Source of the DNA: Paracoccaceae bacterium
Lineage (GTDB): Bacteria > Pseudomonadota > Alphaproteobacteria > Rhodobacterales > Rhodobacteraceae
Direction of reading: 5' to 3'
NCBI GenBank assembly: GCA_024742455.1
Contig: JANSYL010000002.1
Location: forward strand, 124,001 to 188,000
Length of the DNA: 64,000 nucleotides
The translations under genes were made by a program, and so were the position numbers. This document shows positions 54,839-63,933 of this stretch, piece after piece; within the stretch, counting starts at the first letter, position 1, and the number at the start of each line of letters is the position of its first letter. The notes under the pieces were generated by a model that was given only the letters and a program-made list of their open reading frames with translations, was not told the origin of the DNA and made no database searches.

Positions 54839-56023
54839 ATGCGCCGTCTACCCGCCTTCGCCCTCGCCCTTGCCCTCGGCTTTTCCGGCACCGCCGCCAC
54901 CGCGCAGGAATGCGGGGGGGATTTCGGCCAGTTCGTCCAGAACCTGCGCGCCGAGGCCGCCCAGCGCGGCCATGCAGAGGCCAATATCGATGCCTTCTTC
55001 CGCCACGCCAGCTATCTTCAAAGCGCGATCGACGCCGACCGCAGGCAGGGGTTCTTCACGCTCCCCTTCACGGAATTCGCCGGTCGGCTGATCAGCCAGG
55101 GCCGCCTCGATAACGGGCGCCGCAACGCCGAACGCCAAGCCGCCGTTTTCGACGAGATCGACCGCCGCTACGGCGTCAGCCGCGGTATCCTTTTGTCCTT
55201 CTGGGCGTTCGAAACCGATTACGGGGCATTCCAGGGCGACTACAACACGCTCGACGCGCTGGTCACGCTGGCCCATGACTGCCGCCGCCCGCATATCTTC
55301 CGCCCGCAGGTCTTCGCCGCGCTCGAACTGTTCGAGATGGGCGATTTCGACCCGGTCAACACCGTGGGCGCCTGGGCCGGTGAAATCGGCATGGTCCAGA
55401 TGCTGCCCGCCGACATCATCGCCCATGGCGTCGATGGCGATGGCGATGGCCATGTCAGGCTGCAAACCTCAGCCCCCGACGCGCTGATGTCGGGGGCCAA
55501 CCTGCTCAGCTCGCTGGGCTGGCGCGCGAACGAGCCCTGGCTGGTCGAGGTCACCATTCCGGACACGCTGGACTGGTACGACACCGGCATCCACACGTCC
55601 CGCCGCGTGTCGGCATGGGAGGCCGACGGCGTCCGCGCACGTGCGGGCGGCAACCTGCCCATGTCGAACGCCCAGGCCTCTCTCATCCTGCCGCAGGGGC
55701 GCAACGGCCCGGCCTTCATCGCCTACCCGAATTTCAACGTGCTCTTCGAATGGAACCAGAGCTTCACCTATGTCCTGACCGCCGCCTATTTCGGCACGCG
55801 GCTGGAGGGTGCACCGGTCTTCGACCCCCGCAACCCCGAACCCGGCCTGTCCCGCGAACAGATGCAGGAGCTGCAGCGCCGGCTCACCGCGCGCGGCTAT
55901 GACACCGGCGGCACCACCGGCATCCTCGGGCGCAACACCCGCGCCGCCGTCCGCGAAATGCAGCGTGAACTGGGCCTGCCCGCCGACGCCTGGCCGACGG
56001 CGGCGCTGCTGAACGCGCTTTAA
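54839..56023 (+). CDS. Second lytic murein transglycosylase (MltB type)
   Basis: Protein of 394 aa: signal peptide (1-22, ending AATAQ), SLT-like catalytic domain with WAFETDYGAFQGDYNTL (catalytic Glu near 124) and the GEIGMVQMLPADIIAHGVDGDGDGHV segment, then a C-terminal PG-binding domain (RGYDTGGTTGILGRNTRAAVREMQRE, about 352-377). Same organisation as the enzyme at 34.3-35.7 kb. It shares TTAA with the convergent 116-aa gene's stop. Confidence 0.9.
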   Translation: MRRLPAFALALALGFSGTAATAQECGGDFGQFVQNLRAEAAQRGHAEANIDAFFRHASYLQSAIDADRRQGFFTLPFTEFAGRLISQGRLDNGRRNAERQAAVFDEIDRRYGVSRGILLSFWAFETDYGAFQGDYNTLDALVTLAHDCRRPHIFRPQVFAALELFEMGDFDPVNTVGAWAGEIGMVQMLPADIIAHGVDGDGDGHVRLQTSAPDALMSGANLLSSLGWRANEPWLVEVTIPDTLDWYDTGIHTSRRVSAWEADGVRARAGGNLPMSNAQASLILPQGRNGPAFIAYPNFNVLFEWNQSFTYVLTAAYFGTRLEGAPVFDPRNPEPGLSREQMQELQRRLTARGYDTGGTTGILGRNTRAAVREMQRELGLPADAWPTAALLNAL

Positions 56024-56370
56024 CGGATCGGAAAGCGCAGGCCGTCTTCGGTGAGCAACACCAGGCGGCCTGCGTTCACCACGTAGCGGTCACAGCGTTC
56101 GAACCCGTGGCGAAAGACCGTGCAGACACGCCCATCGTCGAAAATTTCGAAGGTCCCGAAAGCCGTGCCGCCGCTGCCATAGGTGTAGGAATACGCCCCG
56201 CCATCGGAGAATCGGGCTTGCCCCCCATCGAAGAAGACATGAGTGCGGCCGAGCAAGGCATGCCGGAGCGCGGCACCCGTCAGCGCTGCGTCACCCGCGC
56301 GGTCAGACCAAGTCTGCGCCTGGGCGGCCGCTGACACAAAGATCAAGATACCCAGAACATCCAAACGCAT
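56020..56370 (-). CDS. Exported small protein of unknown function
   Basis: Protein of 116 aa. Signal peptide (1-19: MRLDVLGILIFVSAAAQAQ). The body is beta-rich with Gly/Tyr/Asp motifs (FSDGGAYSYTYGSGGTAFGTFEIFDDGRVCTVFRHGFERCDRYV) and two Cys that may form a disulfide. I do not recognise it. Convergent with the transglycosylase gene; may be periplasmic. Confidence 0.6.
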   Translation of the reverse strand: MRLDVLGILIFVSAAAQAQTWSDRAGDAALTGAALRHALLGRTHVFFDGGQARFSDGGAYSYTYGSGGTAFGTFEIFDDGRVCTVFRHGFERCDRYVVNAGRLVLLTEDGLRFPIR

Positions 56371-56421
56371 GCCGGAAGCCTAGCATGCCCGGGCGTTCCG
56401 CATTCTGACGATTGAGTGACC

Positions 56422-59400
56422 TCAGGCCACCAACTGCTCGGCCTTGTTCAGGTCCACGCTGACCAGCTGGCTGACCCCCTGTTCGGCCATCGTCACCCCG
56501 AACAGCCGGTCCATCCGGGCCATCGTCACAGCGTGGTGCGTGATGATCAGGAACCGGGTTTCGGTCCGGCGGGTCATCTCGTCCAGCAGGTCGCACAGCC
56601 GGGTGACGTTGGCATCGTCCAGCGGCGCGTCGACCTCGTCCAGCACGCAGATCGGGGCGGGGTTGGCCAGGAACACGGCAAAGATCATCGCCAGCGCGGT
56701 CAGCGTCTGCTCCCCCCCGGACAGGAGTGACATGGTCGACAGCTTCTTGCCCGGCGGCTGGCACAGGATCTCCAGCCCCGCATCCAGCGGGTCGTCGGAT
56801 TCGACCATGACCAGCCGCGCCTCGCCGCCGCCGAAAAGCAGGGTGAAGAGCTGACCGAAATTGGCGTTCACCTCCTCGAAGGCGGCCAGCAGCCGTTCGC
56901 GCCCTTCCTTGTTAAGCGCGGCGATCCCGCTGCGCAGCTTGGCGATGGCGGCCTCCAGATCGGCCTTTTCCACGGTCAGGCTGTCATGTTCCTCGGCCAC
57001 CTCGCGGGCGTCTTCCTCGGCGCGCAGGTTGACCGCGCCCAGGCTGTCGCGTTGCCGCCGCAACCGCGTGACATCGGCCTCGATCTCGGCCAGGCGCGGC
57101 AGCGGGTCGGGCAGGTCGCCAAGCGCATCGCGCAATGCCTCCGGGGTCTGTTGCTGGTCTTCCAGGATGCGGCCCGCGGCCTGTTCCACGGCGTCGCGCG
57201 CCGCACCCGCACGCGCCTCGCCCGCCGCCCGGGCCTCACGCGCGGCCGAGGCGTCGCGTTCGGCCTCACGCTCAGCCAGGATCGCGTCGCGCAGCACGGT
57301 TTCAGCCTCGGCCAGCGCATCGGCGCTGGCGCGGCGGCGCGCATCGGCGGCCTGCATGATATCGGCCAGCTTCGCGCGGCGGGTTTCGATGTCGGCCGGA
57401 CCGCGCCGCGCCTCGGCCAGGGCGGTTTCGGTCTCGGCCTTGCGCGCCTCGAGATCGGTCAGCCGCGTGGCCGCCGTGCCCGCGCGCTCGGTCCAGGTTG
57501 CAAGCTCACGGATGATCGCGCTCAGCCGTTCGGTCCGCCGCGCCGCCCGCTCGGCCACGGCATCGCGCGCGGCGCGGGCATCCAGAAGAACCCTCCGCGC
57601 CTCGTCGACGCGGGCCTGCGCGGTGGCCACTTCGGCGTCGATTTCGGACAGGTCGGCTAGACCGCCCTGGTCGGCGCGGATATCGGCGACGGCCTTTTCC
57701 GCCGCTTCCGCCTCGGCCTCATAGCGTTCGAGCGCCTGCGCCTGGGTCTCGACGGTTCCTGCAAGGCGCAACTCCTCGGCCTCAAGCTCGGCCTGTTTGC
57801 GCCGGGCGCGGGCAACGGCGGCTTCGGCGTCCTTGCGATCGGCGCGGGCGGCGCGGTCCGCCTCGATCACCGCGTCGCGCCGCGCGACAGCCTGGGTCAG
57901 GACGTCTTGCGCCCCGGCCAGCTCCGCCTCGGCGCGTTCCAGTTCCTGCGCCAGCGCGTCCAGCCGGTTCTTCTGTTCCAGCCGCCGGGCCGCGCCCGAG
58001 GCCTGATCGCCCGCCCGGCAGGTGAACCCGTCCCACCGCCAGAGGTCGCCCGCGCGGCTGACCAGCCGCTGCCCCGGGCGCAGCTGACCCTGCAAAGCCT
58101 GCCCGAGGTCTTCGGACACCACACCGATCCGGGCCATCCGGCGCGCCAGCGCGGCGGGCGCCCGGGTGACATCCGCGATCGGTTCGGCCCCCTCGGGCAG
58201 GGGCTCGGGCGTGTCCGGGCCCGAAAGCGGGTGCCATCCCGATGCTTCCGCACCGGCAACGCTGCCCCATTCCAGGTCATCGCCCAGCGCCGCGCCCAGC
58301 GCCGCCTCGTAACCCGGCTCGACGCGGATGCTGTCGAGCACCCGATCGGCCCCGTCCCCGGCCTCGCGCAGCATCGCGGCAACGGCGTCGCGTTCCGAGA
58401 CCAGCGCCTTGACCCGGCCTTCGGCGGTGGACACCGCGGCGCGTGCCGTTGCGGTCTCGGTCTCGGTGTCGGCGCGGGTGGTTTCGGTGTCGGCGATGCG
58501 CGCCTCGGCCTCGGCGACGGCGTCTTCGGCGGCGCTCAGGGCATCGCCGGCCGCGCGGGTGTCCACCCGGACGGTTTCAAGCTTGTCCCGGGCCGCCTGC
58601 CCGGCGCTGCGCGCGGCCTCGGCCGCAGCCCGGTGCCGCTCCACGTCGGCCTCTGCGCTGCGCAATGCGGTGGCGACGGCCTCGTGGCGCGCACGGGCAT
58701 CCGCGCGGCGCTGGGTCAGACCGGTGAGATCGGCCTCGGCCTGCCCGAGAACCTCGGTCGCGGCCTCGACCTCGGCGGTTTTCGCGGCGATCTCGGCCTC
58801 TTCGCCGCCGTCCTCGCCTTCCAGCGCGGCCTGTTCCTGGCGCAACCGCACCATCGAGGCATCGGCATCGGCATTCAGGGTGGTTTCGCGATCAAGGTCG
58901 CCCGCGATCCGGTCCAGCTGCACGGTGAGGGCGGCGATCTGGGATTCGGCGCGCTCAGCCTCGGCCTCGATCCCGTCGCGTTCGATGACATGGCGCTGCA
59001 CGACGGCGGCGGCAATCGCGTCCTCCTCGCGCAGGGGCGGCAGGGCGGCCTCGGCAGCTTCGCGCGCGGCATGGGCCTTGCGCGCGGCGGCTTCGGCGCG
59101 GGCGGTGTCCTGCAGAAAGCCGGTCAGGGCGGCATCGGCCTCGGCCCGCGCCAGATCGGCGTCGCGCCAGCGCAGGAACAGCAAGAGCCCCTCGGCCTGG
59201 CGCAGATGGCTGGCGAGATCCCTATAGCGCGCGGCCTGACGCGCCTGTTTTTCAAGGCTGGCCATGCGCGCGGCCAGCGCACCGATGACATCATCCAGCC
59301 TTTCGAGATTGGTCTCGGCGTTGCGCAGCTTCAGTTCCGCCTCATGGCGGCGCTGAAACAGGCCCGCGATGCCGGCCGCGTCCTCGAGGATGCGGCGACG

Positions 59401-59877
59401 GGCCTTGGGACGGGCGTTGATCAGTTCGGTGATCTGGCCCTGCCGGACCAATGCGGGCGACTGCGCGCCGGTCGAGGCATCTGCGAACAGCATCTGGACA
59501 TCGCGGGCGCGCACATCTTTGCCGTTCAGCTTGAAGGCGGACCCGGCGTCGCGGGTGATGCGGCGGGTGATGTCGATATGGTCTTCGGTGTTGAACGCCC
59601 CCGGCGCGGTGCGGGCGGTGTTGTCGATATTGAGCGCCACCTCGGCGAAATTCCGGGCCGGGCGCGTGGCGGCACCCGCGAAGATCACATCCTCCATCCC
59701 GTCGCCGCGCATGACGGAGGGACGGTTTTCACCCATCACCCAGCGCAAGGCCTCGAGCAGGTTCGACTTGCCGCAGCCATTCGGTCCGACAACCCCGGTC
59801 AGCCCGTCCTGGATGACCAGATCGGTGGGGTCGACGAAGCTCTTGAAGCCACTCAGGCGAAGCCGGGCAAAGCGCAA
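56422..59877 (-). CDS. smc: Chromosome segregation protein SMC
   Basis: Condensin ATPase, about 1151 aa. Walker A GPNGCGKSN at 31-39, long Ala/Glu/Arg-rich coiled coils flanking a hinge near 490-610, then the C-terminal signature LLSGGEQTLTALA and Walker B PICVLDEVDAPLDDANV. The start is TTG at 59877, since LRFARLRLSGFKSFVDPTDL is the family N-terminus and GGGGGAGGA lies 5 bases upstream; the in-frame ATG at 59955 adds a non-family leader. No scpA/scpB nearby. Confidence 0.93.
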   Translation of the reverse strand: MRFARLRLSGFKSFVDPTDLVIQDGLTGVVGPNGCGKSNLLEALRWVMGENRPSVMRGDGMEDVIFAGAATRPARNFAEVALNIDNTARTAPGAFNTEDHIDITRRITRDAGSAFKLNGKDVRARDVQMLFADASTGAQSPALVRQGQITELINARPKARRRILEDAAGIAGLFQRRHEAELKLRNAETNLERLDDVIGALAARMASLEKQARQAARYRDLASHLRQAEGLLLFLRWRDADLARAEADAALTGFLQDTARAEAAARKAHAAREAAEAALPPLREEDAIAAAVVQRHVIERDGIEAEAERAESQIAALTVQLDRIAGDLDRETTLNADADASMVRLRQEQAALEGEDGGEEAEIAAKTAEVEAATEVLGQAEADLTGLTQRRADARARHEAVATALRSAEADVERHRAAAEAARSAGQAARDKLETVRVDTRAAGDALSAAEDAVAEAEARIADTETTRADTETETATARAAVSTAEGRVKALVSERDAVAAMLREAGDGADRVLDSIRVEPGYEAALGAALGDDLEWGSVAGAEASGWHPLSGPDTPEPLPEGAEPIADVTRAPAALARRMARIGVVSEDLGQALQGQLRPGQRLVSRAGDLWRWDGFTCRAGDQASGAARRLEQKNRLDALAQELERAEAELAGAQDVLTQAVARRDAVIEADRAARADRKDAEAAVARARRKQAELEAEELRLAGTVETQAQALERYEAEAEAAEKAVADIRADQGGLADLSEIDAEVATAQARVDEARRVLLDARAARDAVAERAARRTERLSAIIRELATWTERAGTAATRLTDLEARKAETETALAEARRGPADIETRRAKLADIMQAADARRRASADALAEAETVLRDAILAEREAERDASAAREARAAGEARAGAARDAVEQAAGRILEDQQQTPEALRDALGDLPDPLPRLAEIEADVTRLRRQRDSLGAVNLRAEEDAREVAEEHDSLTVEKADLEAAIAKLRSGIAALNKEGRERLLAAFEEVNANFGQLFTLLFGGGEARLVMVESDDPLDAGLEILCQPPGKKLSTMSLLSGGEQTLTALAMIFAVFLANPAPICVLDEVDAPLDDANVTRLCDLLDEMTRRTETRFLIITHHAVTMARMDRLFGVTMAEQGVSQLVSVDLNKAEQLVA

Positions 59878-60077
59878 ATGGATCCTCCCCCAATGCGAAA
59901 CGTCCCGGCATGTTGCCGGAAGCAAGGCGGCCGGGTCAACGCAGCAACCCAGCATCTCGTCGGTTCGGCCGCCTTATCCACAAGATATATGCGGTTTGCG
60001 GCTCTCACGCGGGGGGTGCCGTGCCCCTGTTGCCGAATCTCAACGCCGCCGCCCGACCTGCGCGAAATCTTGAGAAT

Positions 60078-60122
60078 GGGCCCGCCCGATGTTACCTTTC
60101 ACATGACATCGGGGGTTGGCCC
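60078..60122 (+). other. Possible leader hairpin before rsfS
   Basis: CCCGATGT at 60085-60092 pairs with ACATCGGG at 60106-60113 (13-base loop), extended outward by GGGCC/GGCCC. It stands about 15 bases before the rsfS ribosome site. The role is unproven; no T-run follows. Confidence 0.3.
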
Positions 60123-60170
60123 CGGTGCAGATGATAGGAGGACGCTGTCCTGACCGGACCTGTTCACGCG

Positions 60171-60557
60171 GTGGCAGACCGACCCGCACCCGGCGCCCAT
60201 GGTGCCATTCCGACCGAGCCCCTGACCAGCGACATGATCTTGGAGGCGGTGCTCACCTCTCTCGACGACGACAAGGCCGAAGACATCGTGCAGATCGATC
60301 TGCGCGGCAAATCGGCGATGGCCGACGCCATGGTGATCGCCACGGGCAGGTCGTCGCGGCAGGTCGCGGCGATCTCGGAAAAACTGGTGGATCGGCTGAA
60401 GCAGGCCTACGGGCTGCATTGCAAGATCGAAGGCAAGGATACCGGGGACTGGGTCCTGATCGACACCGGGGACGTGGTCGTTCACGTGTTCCGCCCGGAA
60501 GTCCGCGACTTCTACCAGCTCGAAAAGATGTGGCTGCCCGGCCAGGCCGGGCAGTAA
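60171..60557 (+). CDS. rsfS: Ribosome silencing factor RsfS
   Basis: RsfS/YbeB binds L14 of the large ribosomal subunit and blocks joining when translation must slow. Core domain of about 110 aa: AEDIVQIDLRGKSAMADAMVIATGRSSRQVAAI...KDTGDWVLIDTGDVVVHVFRPEVRDFYQLEKMW. GTG at 60171 gives 128 aa. The only good ribosome site, AGGAGG at 60136-60141, points to a CTG at 60150 in the same frame, so the true start may be non-canonical and add seven residues. It precedes rlmH, a standard pairing. Confidence 0.92.
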   Translation: MADRPAPGAHGAIPTEPLTSDMILEAVLTSLDDDKAEDIVQIDLRGKSAMADAMVIATGRSSRQVAAISEKLVDRLKQAYGLHCKIEGKDTGDWVLIDTGDVVVHVFRPEVRDFYQLEKMWLPGQAGQ

Positions 60558-60569
60558 CGCGCCGGGGCC

Positions 60570-61040
60570 ATGCGCCTGTATCTCTGCGCGGTGGGGCGGC
60601 TGAAGCCGGGCCCCGAGAAATCCCTTGTCGATGATTACCTGTCCCGGTTCGAAGCGACCGGTCGCGGCCTTGGCCTGGGGTTCGGCGGTGTTCGCGAGGC
60701 CGACGAACGCAAGGCACGGACGCCCGGGGCGGCGGCGTCGGAACTGGGGCGGCTGATCCCCGGGGGGGCTGCGATCTGGGCGCTGGACGAACGGGGCGCG
60801 ACGCTGTCCTCGCCCGGCTTCGCCGATCTGCTGGCCCGGAACCGCGACCGGGGCGGGCCGGATGTGGCGGTCTGCATCGGCGGGGCCGACGGGTTCACGC
60901 CAGAATTCCGCGACCGGGCGGACCGGCTGATTTCCCTCGGGCCGATGGTGTTTCCGCACATGCTGGTGCGGGTGATGCTGGCCGAGCAGCTTTACCGTGC
61001 CGCAACGATCCTGGCCGGCACGCCCTATCATCGCGCCTAG
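60570..61040 (+). CDS. rlmH: 23S rRNA (pseudouridine1915-N3)-methyltransferase
   Basis: SPOUT-fold methyltransferase of 156 aa. Ends in the knot motif AVCIGGADGFTPEFRDRAD (SAM site, about 104-122) and LISLGPMVFPHMLVRVMLAEQLYRAATILAGTPYHRA, the family C-terminus ending PYHR. It methylates N3 of pseudouridine 1915 of 23S rRNA. Follows rsfS by 12 bases, the widespread rsfS-rlmH operon. Confidence 0.95.
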   Translation: MRLYLCAVGRLKPGPEKSLVDDYLSRFEATGRGLGLGFGGVREADERKARTPGAAASELGRLIPGGAAIWALDERGATLSSPGFADLLARNRDRGGPDVAVCIGGADGFTPEFRDRADRLISLGPMVFPHMLVRVMLAEQLYRAATILAGTPYHRA

Positions 61041-61041
61041 A

Positions 61042-61878
61042 TCATTCCATCAGAATGGTCTTGTGGTGCCTGCGCAGAAGCAACAGCCCCAGCAGCAGGA
61101 CCGGAAGCGCCCAGAGCATGACGACGACCGGTTCGATATAGTCGGGGGAATAGGTCGCGTAGACGCCGCTGCGGAACAGCCCGGTCATGTGGACCCAGGG
61201 CGTGTACCACAGGATCGCCTGCAAGACCGGTGTCAGACCGTCATAAAGAAAGATGACCCCCGCCCCCAGAAAGATCGGCCGCGACAGCATAGACCAGATC
61301 GTGCCCCAGACCGGGTAAAGCCCCGCAAGGGCGCAGTTGAACACCCCGATACCGAAGCCCAGAACCGTCAGCATGACCACCGCCTGCACCATCGGGCCGA
61401 TCCGCAGCGCCGCCGACATCCCGGCATATTCAAGCGCGCCGCAAAGCACGAGGATCAGGACGCATAGCCCGATGATCGCCTCGACGATCCCGCGCGCGAA
61501 GACCGCGTCGATCCAGCTGACGGCGGGATACATCAGCAACGGTCTTGAATATCTCAGCGCGCTTTGAACCGCGGACTGGATTCCTGAATAGATCAGGAAC
61601 GGCAGCATCCCCGAGGCGTAGAAGAGGATGAAGCTGTTGCCGAGCGGCGGGTTGCGCAGAAGCAGCCCGAAGGCGACCGACAGGATCAGGATCGCGCCGA
61701 TGGGCTGTGCGAAGATCCAGAAAATGCCGCCGGGCGTGCGGCCGAACCGCGTGGAGATCTCGCGCAGGATCAGGGCGCCGATCGAGCGGAGCGCGATCAG
61801 CCCGACCGGCGTGTCGTGAGCCGACAGCGCGGGTTTCTGCGGCAAGGGGTGGGGGCGTCCGGCCAAGACCTGCGGCAC
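61042..61878 (-). CDS. kpsM: Capsule polysaccharide export permease, KpsM-like (ABC-2 type)
   Basis: ABC-2 type inner-membrane permease of about 278 aa with six helices: LREISTRFGRTPGGIFWIFAQPIGAILILSVAFG (first cytoplasmic helix and helix 1) and a C-terminal VVMLWALPVLLLGLLLLRRHHKTILM. The organisation matches KpsM/CtrC/BexB. GTG at 61878 chosen, TTG at 61869 also possible; there is no ATG near. It is divergent from the kpsE-kpsT pair, an unusual arrangement as permease and ATPase genes normally lie side by side. Confidence 0.85.
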   Translation of the reverse strand: MPQVLAGRPHPLPQKPALSAHDTPVGLIALRSIGALILREISTRFGRTPGGIFWIFAQPIGAILILSVAFGLLLRNPPLGNSFILFYASGMLPFLIYSGIQSAVQSALRYSRPLLMYPAVSWIDAVFARGIVEAIIGLCVLILVLCGALEYAGMSAALRIGPMVQAVVMLTVLGFGIGVFNCALAGLYPVWGTIWSMLSRPIFLGAGVIFLYDGLTPVLQAILWYTPWVHMTGLFRSGVYATYSPDYIEPVVVMLWALPVLLLGLLLLRRHHKTILME

Positions 61879-61980
61879 CTTTCTGGCTGTTGCCGCCCTG
61901 TTTAGCCGCCCGACCCGTAAGAGAATGTAAACGCGCGCCCGATAGGAGCACCGAAGTCGAGGCAAGGAGCATGGGGTCTT

Positions 61981-63261
61981 GTGACGGGCATGGTGGACAC
62001 ATTCCGCCCCGACGGCCGGGGCGTGCGTCACGGCAAGCCGGGGCGCAAGATCGGCGGCGGCAAACGGCCGGGCGCCCAGTGGTCCGTGCGCGACACCGGG
62101 GCCGCGCGCAGCCCCGCGAACATGGTTCCGCAGCCGGCGGGCAAGGCCCGGGTCAAGCCACGGCACTGGGGGCTTCTTGCATCCTTCATCGCGGTGGTCG
62201 CGGTGCCGGTCGCGGCTTTGTGGTTCTACCTCACCGCCTTTGCCGTCGACCAATACGGATCGCGCGCGGGCTTTACCGTACGCAGCGAGGAAGGCAGCGC
62301 CGCGACCGATCTTCTGGGCGGGCTGCAGCAGATCGCAGGCGGCGGCACCGGCGGCGATTCCGACATCCTGTTCGAATTCATCACCAGTCACGAGATGGTC
62401 CGGCGGCTGAACGAGGAAATTGACCTCGCCGCCCACTACAGCCAGTTCCACGCCATCGACCCGGTCTTTTCGCTGACCGACAGGGCCACGATCGAGGATG
62501 TGGTCGACCACTGGCAGCGCGTGGTGCGGGTTTCGTTCGATCAGTCGGGCGGGCTGATCGAGCTGCAGGTCCTGGCCTTCGATCCGGCCACCGCCCAGGC
62601 GCTGGCCTCGGGCATCGTGGCGGTATCGCAGGCCCTGATCAACGAGTTGAACGCGCAGGCCCGCGCCGATTCGATGCGATTTGCCGAGGCCGACCTCGCC
62701 GCCGCGCTGGCCCGGCTCAGGGCCGCGCGCGAAGCGCTGACTGCGTTTCGTATCCGCACCCAGATCGTCGATCCCGAATCCGACCTGCAGGGCCGGATGG
62801 GGGTGCTGAACACCCTGCAGCAACAACTGGCCGAGGCGCTGATCGAGTTCGATCTGCTGTCGGAAACGACATCGAACCCCGACGACCCGCGCCTGCGGCA
62901 GATCAACCGCCGCATCACCGTGATCCGCGATCGCATCGCCGCGGAACGCCAGACCTTCGCGCGCGATGAAACCGGGCCCGGGGGCACCGATTACCCGACC
63001 CTGATGGCCGAGTTCGAAGGTCTCGTCGTCGACCGCGAATTCGCCGAGGAAAGCTATCGCGCGGCCCTGACCGCGGTCGATGTCACGCGCACCAACGCGG
63101 CACGGCAAAGCCGGTATCTGGCCGTGTTCATCCATCCCACGCTGCCCGAGAGCGCCGAATTTCCACGGCGCGGCACGATCCTCGGACTGGCGCTGCTGTT
63201 CCTGAGCCTCGGATGGGCGATCCTGACGATCGTCTATTATTCGATCCGTGACCGCCAGTAG
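61981..63261 (+). CDS. kpsE: Capsule export inner-membrane protein, KpsE/Wzz type
   Basis: Polysaccharide copolymerase/export protein of 426 aa with a short N-terminal cytoplasmic part rich in Arg/Lys/Gly (1-60), a first TM helix (about 66-88, LLASFIAVVAVPVAALWFYL), a periplasmic coiled domain (about 130-370) and a C-terminal TM (LALLFLSLGWAILTIVYYS, about 398-418). This topology is KpsE/CtrB/BexC-like. GTG at 61981 or ATG at 61990 starts the protein. Followed by kpsT 12 bases later. Confidence 0.85.
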   Translation: MTGMVDTFRPDGRGVRHGKPGRKIGGGKRPGAQWSVRDTGAARSPANMVPQPAGKARVKPRHWGLLASFIAVVAVPVAALWFYLTAFAVDQYGSRAGFTVRSEEGSAATDLLGGLQQIAGGGTGGDSDILFEFITSHEMVRRLNEEIDLAAHYSQFHAIDPVFSLTDRATIEDVVDHWQRVVRVSFDQSGGLIELQVLAFDPATAQALASGIVAVSQALINELNAQARADSMRFAEADLAAALARLRAAREALTAFRIRTQIVDPESDLQGRMGVLNTLQQQLAEALIEFDLLSETTSNPDDPRLRQINRRITVIRDRIAAERQTFARDETGPGGTDYPTLMAEFEGLVVDREFAEESYRAALTAVDVTRTNAARQSRYLAVFIHPTLPESAEFPRRGTILGLALLFLSLGWAILTIVYYSIRDRQ

Positions 63262-63273
63262 CGCGCCCGTCCC

Positions 63274-63933
63274 ATGGTCATCTTCGAGAACCTGACGAAA
63301 TCCTACGCCACCCATGCCGGGCGAAAGCTGGTCATCGACAACCTCAGCTGCCGCTTGCAGACCGGCAAGTCGCTGGCGCTGCTGGGGCGCAACGGGGCCG
63401 GGAAAAGCACGCTGATGCAGATCATCGCGGGCAATATCCGCCCCGATTGCGGCCGGGTCCTGATCGAGGGGTCGGTGTCCTGGCCGATCGGCTTTGCCGG
63501 GGCGATCCACGCCAACCTGTCGGGCGCGCAGAACACCCGGTTCCTGGCCCGTGTCTATGGCGTCGACACCGGGGAGCTGAGCGATTTCGTGCAGGGTTTC
63601 GCCGAGCTGGGGGCGCATTTTCACATGCCGGTGCGCACCTATTCGAGCGGAATGCGGTCACGGCTGACCTTCGGCATTTCGATGGGGATCGCCTTCGACA
63701 TCTATCTCATCGACGAGGTGACGGGCGCGGGCGATGCCGCCTTTCGCGAGAAGAGCCAGGAGATTTTCCGCGACCGCATCCGCAATGCCAGCGCGATCAT
63801 GGTTAACCACAACATGCCCGAACTGCGCGAATACTGCGACGCGGCCATCCTGCTGGAAAACGGAAAACTCAGTTACTTCGACGACCTGGAGGAGGCCATC
63901 GCGCAACACCGCGCCAATATGCGCCACGCATGA
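63274..63933 (+). CDS. kpsT: Capsule export ABC transporter ATP-binding protein
   Basis: ATPase of 219 aa energising polysaccharide export. Walker A LLGRNGAGKSTLMQ (about 38-50), signature YSSGMRSRLTFGISMG (about 132-147), Walker B FDIYLIDEVTGAG (about 150-162) and the switch His in VNHNMPEL. The degenerate SSGM signature and small size are typical of KpsT. The remaining 67 bases to the window end hold no gene. Confidence 0.93.
   Translation: MVIFENLTKSYATHAGRKLVIDNLSCRLQTGKSLALLGRNGAGKSTLMQIIAGNIRPDCGRVLIEGSVSWPIGFAGAIHANLSGAQNTRFLARVYGVDTGELSDFVQGFAELGAHFHMPVRTYSSGMRSRLTFGISMGIAFDIYLIDEVTGAGDAAFREKSQEIFRDRIRNASAIMVNHNMPELREYCDAAILLENGKLSYFDDLEEAIAQHRANMRHA

Noticed and set aside
57907-60153. 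748-codon open frame opposite smc
   Set aside because: Its sequence mirrors the Ala/Glu-rich smc coiled coil and holds no recognisable motif.
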